From contig JBBHKE010000596.1 of NCBI GenBank assembly GCA_037447655.1, positions 164,715-228,714 of the forward strand: a DNA stretch of 64,000 bases. Reading direction: 5' to 3'. The notes under the pieces are model-generated. The model was not told the DNA's origin. It worked only from the letters and a program-made list of their open reading frames with translations, and did not search any database. A program made the translations under genes and the position numbers. Positions 47,738 to 57,663 of the stretch are shown here, piece after piece; position 1 is the stretch's first letter; each line of letters starts with the position of its first letter. Source of the DNA: Zygnema cylindricum (lineage: Eukaryota > Streptophyta > Zygnematophyceae > Zygnematales > Zygnemataceae).

Positions 47738-48463
47738 AGGGTGCGTCTCTATGTACTTAGAATTTCCTTTGTTTTTTAGCGTAGATCCATAAGACCCGGA
47801 TTTCGAGTGTCCCTATATGTACCAAACGAAGTTGTCACTTAAGGACGTGACGATTGTATACGTCGACAATGCCCGTGATGGCTGTCGACAGTGTACAATA
47901 TGTGATGACGCACCAAATTGTAGAAAACTGCCCTTAAAACGTCGCGAGAATGCGATGTTGTGTGAGAGTGGCGGCGTGTGCGACTTGTTGAAGCGCCCTC
48001 AAAAATTTCTCACGATTTCGTCAAATGGCATCGGAATTTTCAGACCCCTGGAATGGAAAAGTCGGTACCAAACGAAACACGACAAAACACAACATATTGT
48101 GTTCTTTGATGGACGCAAACGGACAAAACATAACGAATATTGTAACCTTTCGCCATCGCTTCAATTCGTTTGAAATTTTGTAAAAAAAATTACGATCTTA
48201 TTTGTTTCTGAAAAATACTTTGTTTTAAAACACATCGGCCCTGTATTTTAAACAAAAGTTTGAATATGTTTTTTTTAGGCGTGGCCGTGGGTCGAAGAAC
48301 ACAAAACGACAATGTGTAGTACATCTTAAATTCGACGATGACGCAAAATGTACTTTTCTTTTTTTCTATTTTTTTGTACGGTTGAAACTTATGCGGTACG
48401 GCTCTAAGTTTTACAGGAAAACGATAGAAAAAAACCCTTACTTTGGCACACAAAGACGCACCC
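47738..48463. mobile_element. TAA-target element, 726 bp, third in the array (diverged)
   Basis: The ends are GGGTGCGTCTCTATGTAC and CAAAGACGCACCC, with TAA at 47735-47737 and 48464-48466. The interior is a diverged version of its neighbours (TTTTAGCGTAGATCCATAAG for TTTTAGCGCGGATCCGCCGG). Confidence 0.85.
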
Positions 48464-48466
48464 TAA

Positions 48467-49208
48467 GGGTATGTCCCCATGTATTTGGAACTTAACGAAC
48501 TTACTTTGTATTCTAGCGCGGATCCGCTGGACCCGGTTTTTAAGTGTCCATATGCTTAAGAACGTAATCATAACTACGCTTGTGACGATTCTATACGCCG
48601 CAATACCAGTAACAAACGTCACCCTCCTGGCCATGTTGCACGCTTTTTTTAACTGCCAGACGAGTGTCTTACCATGACATTGTGGGCGCACAGCCTAACC
48701 CATTGCCATTTCCGGGTCGCGAAATATGCTTCTGCTCGACGTGAAATGGCATTGGAATTTCGAGACCCTTGCAAAAAAAAAAAACCGTACTAGACGAAAA
48801 CAAACAAAACCAAACAAATTGTGTACTATTATTCGTCGTATTGAACGCAAACAGACAAAACATAGCGAATTTTGTATTTTTCTTTGTCATTGGAAATTGT
48901 ATGAAAATTTTCGGAAATTACGGCACGTGCGAATATATGTTCCAATTTGTTTATCGAAAACACCTAGTTTTAAAGCACATCGCGCATGTGTTTTAAATAT
49001 AAGGTCGAAGATGACGTTTTTTGTGGTGGAAGTGGGTCGAAAAACACAAAACGACAAATTTTTGTAAATCCTAAGTTCGAGGATGACGCAAATTGTACTC
49101 TAGAAATTTGCGATTCCTTCGTACGGTTGCAACTTAGGAAGTACGACGCTAAGTTTTACAAGAAAACGACAAAAAAATAACCTTACTTATGCACATGGGG
49201 ACATACCC
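48467..49208. mobile_element. TAA-target element, 742 bp, fourth in the array
   Basis: The ends are GGGTATGTCCCCATGTAT and CACATGGGGACATACCC, with TAA at 48464-48466 and 49209-49211. It is close to the copies at 4206, 46923 and 51925 over its whole length. Confidence 0.9.
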
Positions 49209-49442
49209 TAAGCAGGTGAAAACATTAAAAAAGCCATATTGGTCGCCAGCTTCCAAACTTATGAGAGACGGTGGGCCATCTGTGTTTCATTAAAATTGAA
49301 AATTTTAGGGTTCCCAAACTTTCAGTAATGCACTGTTTATCAGGTGGCTTGTTCTCGATGAAAAATGACAGAAATCATGTAACGGTTTAACGTCTTTAAA
49401 ACACGATTTGGGTTTCGCACGCATGAAAACTAATGAAATTTG

Positions 49443-50611
49443 TAGTGTTGTGTATTGGTAAGGATTTGTTGATAACCGATATGGGCCTTTTTTCGGGTAG
49501 TCGATAATCGATATATTGGTACGATATATCGTTATCGGAGTTATCGCTGATAAACTACTGATATTTATTGGTTATTATCGGCGATTTCACCGATATCGAT
49601 AACTATTGGCGATATTTGTACCGACAGTAAATGTACGGTTCGTACACTCAACTGTACGTGATACTTATCGGACGCGCCCTACTCACAACCCCTATCTATT
49701 GAGGTGTCTACCAATCAGATCACAAAAAGTACAGTAGTCGCCATGAGTTTTGTACGGTTTTGGTGCACATCCAGTAAAAACGATGTACATTTCACATCCA
49801 ACGCCATTGCTTTGTCCGTTTCTTCCTTGGGATCCACTGGAGACATGCCACTTGTCAATATGTTGGTTTTTTTGGCATAAGCCGCCAAGAGAGCCATTAC
49901 GAGATGCCGACGCTCACGCTGGCTGTCCGCTTGTATTTTCTCATTCCAAGTTGTCCGTTCGATTCCGGCGGCGCGCAAAATGTTATTTTGTGTCCGTTGT
50001 ACTTTGTGTCCGCCGTCCTTTTTCCGTTCCATGTTCACCAGTTTGTCGGTACAATTTCGTACGTTGTCGTAAAAATATTGTTCAGTTAACCGGCCAAAAA
50101 GTAATACAAAGTGCAGCGTATCATTTCATCAAAGTCCGTACATTTTATGTAAAAAACCTTACATTTCCCATAGATTTTCTGTTCATTTTACCGGACAGAA
50201 AGTACTCCGCGTGTTTTGGCGATTTTGTCAAAAGTCACGAACTATTCGTAGAAATCGGGAAAAAAGGAAAAGATCGCACGAACAATTACGGTTTCAGTAC
50301 TATAGTTTTAGAACTAAAAAGTATTCTTTTAAATTTGTCAACGTTTATGTGCTACGCTGTCCGTCATAAATTGCAGTTAAGGAGTGACGGAACAGATTTT
50401 TATACGTGGCATGCCACGCTATATAAAATCAATAATATAATACATTATGTTATAAAGTGCTATTGTATGCATACTATATATTTTTTATGTTATCGCTGAT
50501 ATAGAATTTGTTGGTCTCAGACCGATATATCGGGACCTTTGACCGTTCGATAACCGATAACTATCGGTATCGGTGTTATCGCGACGATGTTTTTACCGAT
50601 ACACAACACTA
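49443..50611. mobile_element. hAT-like element (TAGTGTTGTGTA family), about 1.17 kb
   Basis: The left end is TAGTGTTGTGTATTGGTAAG and the right end TTTTACCGATACACAACACT. The 8-bp flanks are GAAATTTG and AAAATTTG, one mismatch. Subterminal regions are full of ATCGATAT/CGATAA motifs. Inside lies a minus-strand open frame (49715-50038, 107 aa) and a segment similar to 30960-31160 (TCTGTTCATTTTACCGGACA). The right half of the left arm matches the fragment ending at 51593 better than its own right end. Confidence 0.65.
49715..50038 (-). CDS. Unrecognised 107-aa open frame inside the hAT-like element
   Basis: I do not recognise the product. It is charged, with RERRHLVMALLAAYAKK in the middle and a C-terminal part DPKEETDKAMALDVKC. 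A related, diverged stretch is encoded on the minus strand near 60517-60741 (LDTKEEIDNMATTYLP), also in a repeat context, which hints at a transposon-borne ORF that is now fragmentary. A chance open frame is possible. Confidence 0.25.
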   Translation of the reverse strand: MNMERKKDGGHKVQRTQNNILRAAGIERTTWNEKIQADSQRERRHLVMALLAAYAKKTNILTSGMSPVDPKEETDKAMALDVKCTSFLLDVHQNRTKLMATTVLFVI

Positions 50612-50767
50612 AAATTTGACAAGTGACATCTAGTACCGTACCTGTATATCTGTATGCACGAAATAATTAAATATGATGTGTGTGAACTGGTGAAGTAGAC
50701 GTACGGAAATCCATGATATCGAATTATCGATTACAGGTTTCTAAACGGAGCTACGTTTACAATACTA

Positions 50768-50966
50768 CACCGCGAATCGTTATTAGCGTTATGAACTCTA
50801 TATCGGCACCCCAAATGTTTTACATTAATACCTTAAATAGAATAAACTACACTATTTAAGGACATGAACCATCATGTGCCACGTCTCTTGGCACTAAATT
50901 AGAATGAATGACGCTAATTTTTTCTTTACACTAATAATTTATCAACGCTAATAGCGATTGGCGGTG
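50768..50966. mobile_element. TA-target MITE, 199 bp
   Basis: The ends CACCGCGAATCGTTATTAGC and CGCTAATAGCGATTGGCGGTG (last base set) are inverted and flanked by TA (50766-50767, 50967-50968). It shares the interior ACTCTATATCGGCACCCCAA with the copy at 61944. Confidence 0.88.
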
Positions 50967-51165
50967 TACTTGTTCGATTTCATCAATTTTCTTGTCCATG
51001 TACAGAATTACTGTACTGTACTTCTCTTCAAACTCCATTCCAATTCCAAACTAAGCATCCTTTCTGATAGATTAGAAAACCCTAATTTTTCTTCAAACCT
51101 GAATTGTAGAAGAAGAAACACGGTTTTTTCTACCACGGGTACGTGACACGTGTACCTTTTTTTTC

Positions 51166-51175
51166 NNNNNNNNNN
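51166..51175. other. Assembly gap of ten N
   Basis: Ten undetermined bases. The length looks nominal, so the true gap size is unknown and the order of the flanks rests on the assembly. Confidence 0.98.
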
Positions 51176-51394
51176 TTGTAAGTCTGGTTTTACGAAATAA
51201 ATGTGGCAGTCTAAACCTGCTAGACTACCAGCAACTAGTTTCATCGCTAGACTCTTCTAGTGTACTTTTCGGGTATTGTGTTGAATGCTATTCCCGCGGC
51301 TGGTTTCCGGATGGTATTTTTGTGTATGAAAACTTGATATCTTTAATCATCACAACACATAGTCATTCCTAAACGCAGTTGAGTGTGCAGACCG

Positions 51395-51593
51395 TACATT
51401 TATCTGTACGGTCCGTACAGTTATCGCCGATAATTATCGTTATCGGCATTATCGCCGATAAGTACCCGATATTATCGGCTACTTATCGGCGATAAGACCG
51501 ATATCGATATATCGTACCAATATATCGATTATCGGATACTCGAAAAAAGGCCCATATCGGTTATCGGCAAATCCTTACTGATACACAACACTA
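51395..51593. mobile_element. hAT-like element, right-end fragment
   Basis: It ends TTACTGATACACAACACTA and, read inverted, matches the left end at 49443 for over 90 bp (AACCGATATGGGCCTTTTTT, CGATATATTGGTACGATATA). No partner end with a matching 8-bp flank was found. Confidence 0.7.
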
Positions 51594-51924
51594 CTAATTT
51601 CTATAGTTCAAAAGTATGTGTTTTTATGGTAGGCCTTTGGTCGGCGCCCTTATCGTAAGTTGTGTTATGGGCTTTTCATGTGATCTTCTCAGATCGCTAC
51701 TTTGATCAACGACCATCAGATCGTCCAAATCTGACGGTGTAAATAAAGCATTTTGGTCTGAATGTTTTCATTGGTCCAACTTTTGGTACGAATGTTTTAA
51801 TTGGTCCGAATAGGTCTGAATACAATATGGGTCTTAAGGTCATATTGTGTGTTTTGCGTACAATAGGCATATTGTATGTGCCTACTTTCACCTACTTTTG
51901 AACTATGCTAATTTCACATATTGA

Positions 51925-52703
51925 AGGTATGTCCCCATGTACTTGTAACTTAGCGAACTTACTTTGTATTTTAGCGCGGATCCGCCGGACCCGGTTTTCA
52001 AGTGTCCCTATGTCTGTAAGGACGAAATCGTAAGTTACGCTTGTGAAAATTGTATACGTCGAGAATACCAGTGACGGCTGTCAACGTCTACAACTTGTGG
52101 TCACACGTTATTTTTTGGAACTGCTTGTGACGTCGCATGTTTTACCGTGACGTTGTAAACGTACCGCCTTTCACCCTGTGCCGTTTCATAGTTGAAAACG
52201 AGGCGCTTTGCCTTTGCGTCTCCTATGCGGTCGACGTGAAATGGCATCGGAATTTGAAGACCCCTGCAAAAAATAAATCCGTATTGGACGAAAACGGACA
52301 AAACCAAACAAATTGTGGACTTTTCTTCATCGTATTCGAACGGGAACAGACAAAACATAGCGAATTTTGTACTTTTTTTTGTCCTTGGAAATCGTATGAG
52401 AATTTTCGAAAATTACGGCACGTGCGAATATATGTTCCTATTTTTTTATCGAAAATACCTAGTTTTAAAACACATCGCGCACGTGTTTCAAACGTAAGGT
52501 TGAAGATGACGTTTTTTGCCGTGGAAGTGGGTCAAAAAACACAAGATGACAAATTTTCATACATCCTAAATTGGAGGATGACGCATATTGTACTCTACAA
52601 ATTTGTGATTCTTTCGTATTGTTGCAACTTAGGCAGTACGGCACTAAGTTTTACAGGATAACGACAGAAAAAAACCCTTACTTATGCACATGGGGACATA
52701 CCT
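51925..52703. mobile_element. TAA-family element with TGA duplication, 779 bp
   Basis: The ends are AGGTATGTCCCCATGTAC and GCACATGGGGACATACCT, flanked by TGA at 51922-51924 and 52704-52706. It carries the longest internal open frame of the family (52137-52661, 174 aa, plus), which has no recognisable motif and no DDE-type triad that I can see. Confidence 0.88.
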
Positions 52704-52706
52704 TGA

Positions 52707-55069
52707 GTTATTGATTGTTGGACGGACTTGCTTCTCTCCACATTTATATTATTTATGACGTGGCCAACATTGGACCTCTCAAATAATTGGCCTTTCTGAA
52801 AAAAATACGTATTACCATTCATGTAGTTAAGTGTGCGAAAGTAGAAAATAGAAATGGGATAAATTTATTCTTATTAATTTTAATCAACAATTTACGGTGG
52901 ACCTCTACCAAAAATATAAATCTTGAATCATGCTTTAAGATAGTGTATTTTTATGGTACATAACACAATATCACGATACCAAACACAATGCTTCCAACTA
53001 CAATACAAATACGAGACAAATCGTAATATAAATTTCAAAATGATGCAACAAATCGTAGCCATATTATATTTTTTGCGTAGATTCCTTAGCTAATTGACTA
53101 TAGATAAATTGGTTATATCGATAATCAATATATGTTATTTGAAGGGTTCATATCATTTATGTACTATCGTGATATCTCAAACAACACGAAATAACAATAT
53201 AATGATATTGATATTGCATCGTCAACACTATACATAAAAATTCAGAAAGTTTGATTGTATGACTTGGAGCTTTTATATCGACAAATATAAAACCTTAATT
53301 TAAAAACAACCATTGTTAACGGCGAAGGTGCGAGCTTTGAATTGTCGAATCGTGTCTCAAAATCAATAACAATGTTGTTTATTAAAATGTATGATTGAAA
53401 TTTTGCTTTCACCTTTCGTAGTCGTTCACAAATTGATTATAAAATAAGAAAACACGATTTAAAGTTACATATAACTCATTTTATACCTCTTGTCGCCGTA
53501 ATATCAAGGGTCATATAAAGATCACGCTTCTCTTTACCATTATTAAAGCTTTTCCATTCAATTTTGTGTTATTTGGATCATCATGAACTTACACGAAAAA
53601 CCTTCCAAATACAAATTTAAAGAGAGTAGTGCATATGTTGACCACCAACATATTCTTTTAATCGGTAGTAAAGGTTTACTTTTTATTTTCATGCGTGTGC
53701 CAACCTTTTGGAAAAAAATGTTAGCTTTCAAAATAACTTATGAATTTGTAGGAGTTCGTACGGTCTTCATGTGTAAGACCACTTAAACCATTTAAAAATT
53801 TGATGGTGGTCAATTGAAGCATGCAATGAATTTACACACGTGGACCACAAAGCATTATTGTACCTAGTTTTATTTTATAAAACCAATATAAACCTTTAAA
53901 AAATGTCATATCTTTGAAACATGTTTATAAGATTTTCAACCCTACTTTCCGATGCATAGATCCTTCGCAAAATAAAACAATGTAAACAACCAGTATTAAG
54001 ATCACAGTATTTATTTATAAAATAAGTTGTTATTGAGCTATTTTTTGTGTATTAGACGAAGTGTGTGAATTTACGCGTACACTCTTCCTTTAAAAAACAC
54101 CATGAGATACGAAAAAACATTTATGCTGATATTTTCCATTCGTGTTCCTAGTCCACGTCTATTTAGGATTGTAAAGACTTCGCTCACCATTATATATATG
54201 GGTAATCCACTCCATTTAATGGCTGGCAGCCCCACTCTAATCCATAAAATAAGTGTGTGAATGAGGTTTTTGCTATTTTCTCCATAATTTTTCCAATGCC
54301 TCATTTCAATTTTCTATTTGATTTTTGTTTTTTTTTTTTTTTGTTTGAAACACAACAAAATATTTGGACAACCATATGATTTTCTTTGAGCTATTGATTG
54401 CATAAGGCTTCAACAAGGTACCCTCTATGGGATAAAATGTAAAAAAGTTGTCATATTTTAAAAGTTGAACCTGCAATGGCAATTGTTTTTTTTGTTTTTT
54501 TTATAGATTTGCTAAATTGTTCCCTCATTTCTTTAGAGCCCTTTCCACCCTCGTCATCAAATTGATATTGAATGTTATCCTCCTCTTCAACTCTTGTTGG
54601 CTGAAAACAAATAATAAGAGAAAAAAAATGCAAACAAATAAATTGAATGTTTTTAACCACTAATTTAGGGTGTTGGAATTTCTAACTCGTTTTGGGCGAG
54701 GGGAAACACATACTCTTCTTGCGCCAGAGTTAGAAATGGTGAAACTAGATGTCTATGTTTTTTCTCAAACATCTACGAAATTGCTTATATTTGTAGAATA
54801 AAGCGTTTAAAGAGACTAGAAACGAAAAATTTGCCCTTTATAGTGTTTCCAATTAGAGTTTGTTGATACGTTGATTTAAAAGGCTTAAATTGTTTAGTAA
54901 TTTACTGATAATATTTGGACTGAGAGTTAACAGTCTGTATATTTGGTGCTATAGAGTACGACTTTGTTGTATGGAAGTGTTGCGCAGTCAGGACTTGAGT
55001 CCCGTACTTTTTTCTACACAATACGTATGGAATGTATATGAGTATATGAGATAACATACTTTTGAGTAT
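52707..55069. other. AT-rich region without a recognised gene
   Basis: About 2.4 kb is clearly more AT-rich than its neighbours and lacks the GTAC/CGTACG motifs common elsewhere. Small open frames exist (53583-53786 plus; 54071-54304 and 54451-54660 minus). The last has a charged stretch, RVEEEDNIQYQFDDEGGKG, preceded on the minus strand by a plausible TTTTCAG acceptor, so it may be an exon of an unidentified or transposon-derived gene. Confidence 0.35.
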
Positions 55070-56036
55070 TGTAACAGGATCTCCTACCTCTCAGAAAATC
55101 CCATTACCACAAACAATTCCAACCACACATTCCACACATTGGAAAATACACATCCACATTGGAAAACACTCACATAAGGATAACTTTAAATTAGAAGAAG
55201 CTACTGTCCACATAACATTAGCTTGGTCTCTTGCCCTCGTGGCTCAACCCTTCAATTTAAAGTGTTTCCTCTACTCTCCACTCTTAATAATTCTATCTCT
55301 TAACTACTAAAACACTATTTAGTTAGTAAGAGATTTCAATGCAAAAATGCCTTTTCTCCAATTTGGTATTAATCGCTCAGGACCAAGATCAGCTGGAATT
55401 TCCACAAACTTCTCCAAAGGAAAAGATGTCTACTCTCCTCTTACACTTCACTATTTATCCATCATCGCCCTGGACTCGCCAGGCCAGAGTCAACGCTCCG
55501 TTTTAACAGGCTTTTACCTGGGCCAATCATTGATCAGCAAAGACTCAGACTGACCAATGCAAAAACGTGCGAAATCTCTTACTAACTACTTAGCGCTTTA
55601 CTAACCAATCAAACGTTACGTTTCACTACGTAACATTTACGTGCAAAATTGCGCGCCAAACGAAACGCGACTTCGCACGAGCGTGCGTAACAAATTTCGC
55701 ACGTGAAACTTCCTACGAAATTCCCTTAAGTGAAAGTGACGTTTCGTACTAAAATTTGTACGAAACGAGGCACCGTGCATACTAAACGTTTCATTAGAAC
55801 TTTATGAAACGTACGCGCGTAATTTCGGTACTAATGTGACCCTTAACCCGTTTAAATGATACCCACTTGTTATTTAGACCCCACGCTGTCACCTAAATAC
55901 ACCCATCGCTATAACTTTTAAAATATAACTCCAAATAGCGTGATTCTTTCGCGGACGTCTACCAATTTTAGTACTCTATAATCATAACACCTAAATACCC
56001 ATTTATAAACAAGTTCGATCCGCTATTACTGTTACA
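55070..56036 (-). mobile_element. LTR (3' LTR of a minus-strand Ty3/gypsy element), 967 bp
   Basis: The ends TGTAACAG (55070) and CTGTTACA (to 56036) are inverted. Immediately right of it the minus strand reads AAAAATAAAGAGGGGATG, a polypurine tract directly before the LTR start, and then the integrase frame at 56086-56823. That order and orientation make this the downstream LTR. A shorter relative is at 17564. Confidence 0.85.
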
Positions 56037-56085
56037 TCATCCCCTCTTTATTTTTAACTAACCTCAGTTAAAACACATTTAATTA

Positions 56086-56857
56086 TCAAGACGGGACTTC
56101 TATATTATTATCCCTCCAGTACCTCTGTAAAAACTCAGAATTTTTATCCTCTAAAGCCAACTCATCCTCAGGCCTTCCTAGATAATGCACTTGCCAGAAT
56201 ATAGTATCACCGACCTTGAACCGTTGACCAACCCAATCTATTACCCATCTGTGAACTTCAGGTTCTATAATTATTGAGGGATCCAATTCCAATTCTCCTT
56301 CAGTTGGGCGAAGATTTACTGGTTTCAATTGGCTGATGTGTATCACTGGATGAATCTTTGTTGAAGGCGGCAAGTCCAATTTGGCAGCAACTGACGATAT
56401 CATCTCGGTTACAGTAAATGGTCCAATGTACTTAGGAGCAAATTTTCCCATAGGATCCGATTGTCCCTCGATCTTGCACCTGTAATGAGTTGTAGAAAGC
56501 CAAACCTTGTCGCCTGTGCGTAACACCCAATCACCCCGTTTGCGGTTAGCATTTAATTCTTGCCTCCTTTGTGCCTCCACTAATGCATCCTGGACAGTTT
56601 TCCAAACTGTTTGAATGTATTCCCAAAACTCTGTTCCTAAACCTCTATTCTCTTGAGTGACCCCTGTTATTAAGTCTAATGCTTCTCTAGGTTGGTATCC
56701 GTATGCAACTTCAAATGGTGAGAATCCTGTACCAGCATGTTTACATGAATTGTATGCAAATTCCATTAATGGTAGTTTAGATTCCCATGTGTTCTGAACT
56801 CCACTGCAAACAGTCCTAAGCATTTCCTCTAGTGTACGATTAATTTACTTGACCATT
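56086..56857 (-). pseudogene. Ty3/gypsy integrase C-terminal fragment (broken)
   Basis: The 245-residue frame starts inside the integrase core (LPLMEFAYNSCKHAGTGFSP, FEVAYGYQP), then has the GPY/F module (GDKVWLSTTHYR; PKYIGPFTV; HPVIHISQLKP) and a chromodomain-like tail (FWQVHYLGRPEDELALEDK). Just upstream (56824-56857) the conserved GQVNRTLEEM region is split by a few extra bases that shift the frame, and similarity stops at about 56858, where an inverted repeat begins. It is therefore a dead, 5'-truncated copy. Confidence 0.85.
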
Positions 56858-56859
56858 TT

Positions 56860-57000
56860 CAGTGATTCTTTTTGCTGCGGACTCAGGGGAGTCCAGGCTA
56901 CACAAGGGTGTAGCTGGTCAGAGTGTTTGCTTGCCAGGGTGGCTGCATTTCTAAGGGAAAGTCAAAGTGGGGAATGTTATCCAACAGTCATATTCTAACT
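56860..57000. repeat. Left member of an inverted repeat pair bracketing the chromovirus piece
   Basis: It starts CAGTGATTCTTTTTGCTGCG and contains GACTCAGGGGAGTCC and CTACACAAGGGTGTAGC. The same sequence appears inverted at about 60300-60437 with roughly 80% similarity. The pair brackets the retrotransposon fragment at 57121-59925. Confidence 0.7.
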
Positions 57001-57120
57001 TTGCATTCTGTGGTGGAACTGAGCACACAGAAAGTCTTATTTCACAGGGGTGAATCTATATTCGGGTTCTGATTGTCAAGGGGTCAGTCATTTGGGTTTA
57101 TATAAACTTGGAGTCGGCAC

Positions 57121-57630
57121 TATCTAGATAAGCTTCTTTTGGATCTGCTTACTCTGAGGGCCAATGGAGGTCTCAGAGTTTCAGGTGCCCTCTCTAAGAA
57201 GTTGGCACCAAGGTTCACGCGCCCATTCATAATTCTTTCCCGTGTGGGCGACGTGGCTTACAAGTTAGATATCCCGACGAACAGGCATATCCACAATGTT
57301 TTACATGTTTCCCTTCTTAAACCATTCCGCGATCCTGATTCAATGTTCCCTAATCAACGACGGCATACTCCTTTACCACTCGTTCAAGGAACCTCGGACG
57401 AGTATGAGGTGGAGGAGATCTTTCAGTCACGCCACTCTCGGAATTCCAACTCCACCCAATACTTGGTGCGTTGGAAGGGATACGGTGCTGAGGACGACAC
57501 TTGGGTGGACGGGAGGGATCTTCATTCCCCGGAGTTGCTGCGCCGGTTTCAGCGGAGTGCGGACACTCAGCTTTACCGGAGGGGCAATGGCAGCGGCCGC
57601 AACAAAGGAGCGAATCGCCGTAACAAATGA
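57121..57630 (+). pseudogene. Ty3/gypsy chromovirus integrase C-terminus with chromodomain
   Basis: The frame opens in the GPY/F module (APRFTRPFIILSRVGDVAYK; IHNVLHVSLLKPF) and continues into a clear chromodomain (EYEVEEIFQSR; YLVRWKGYGAEDDTWVDGRD), which in chromoviruses reads histone marks to guide insertion. Everything upstream (gag, protease, RT, RNase H, integrase core) is missing, so the copy is 5'-truncated. The frame closes at 57630, just before a second long ORF in another frame. Confidence 0.88.
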
Positions 57631-57663
57631 GCGAATGGCAGTGTCGCAACCATCGCAATCATC

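Noticed and set aside
49750-50499. 249-aa plus-strand ORF
   Set aside because: It runs through repeat DNA that is also found elsewhere in other frames and has no recognisable motif.
52137-52661. 174-aa ORF in a TAA-target element as a transposase
   Set aside because: No DDE-type motif is visible and sister copies have this frame broken, so it is more likely a chance open frame.
54960-55015. tRNA-like T-arm (GGACTTGAGTCC)
   Set aside because: No acceptor, D or anticodon arms can be placed around it.
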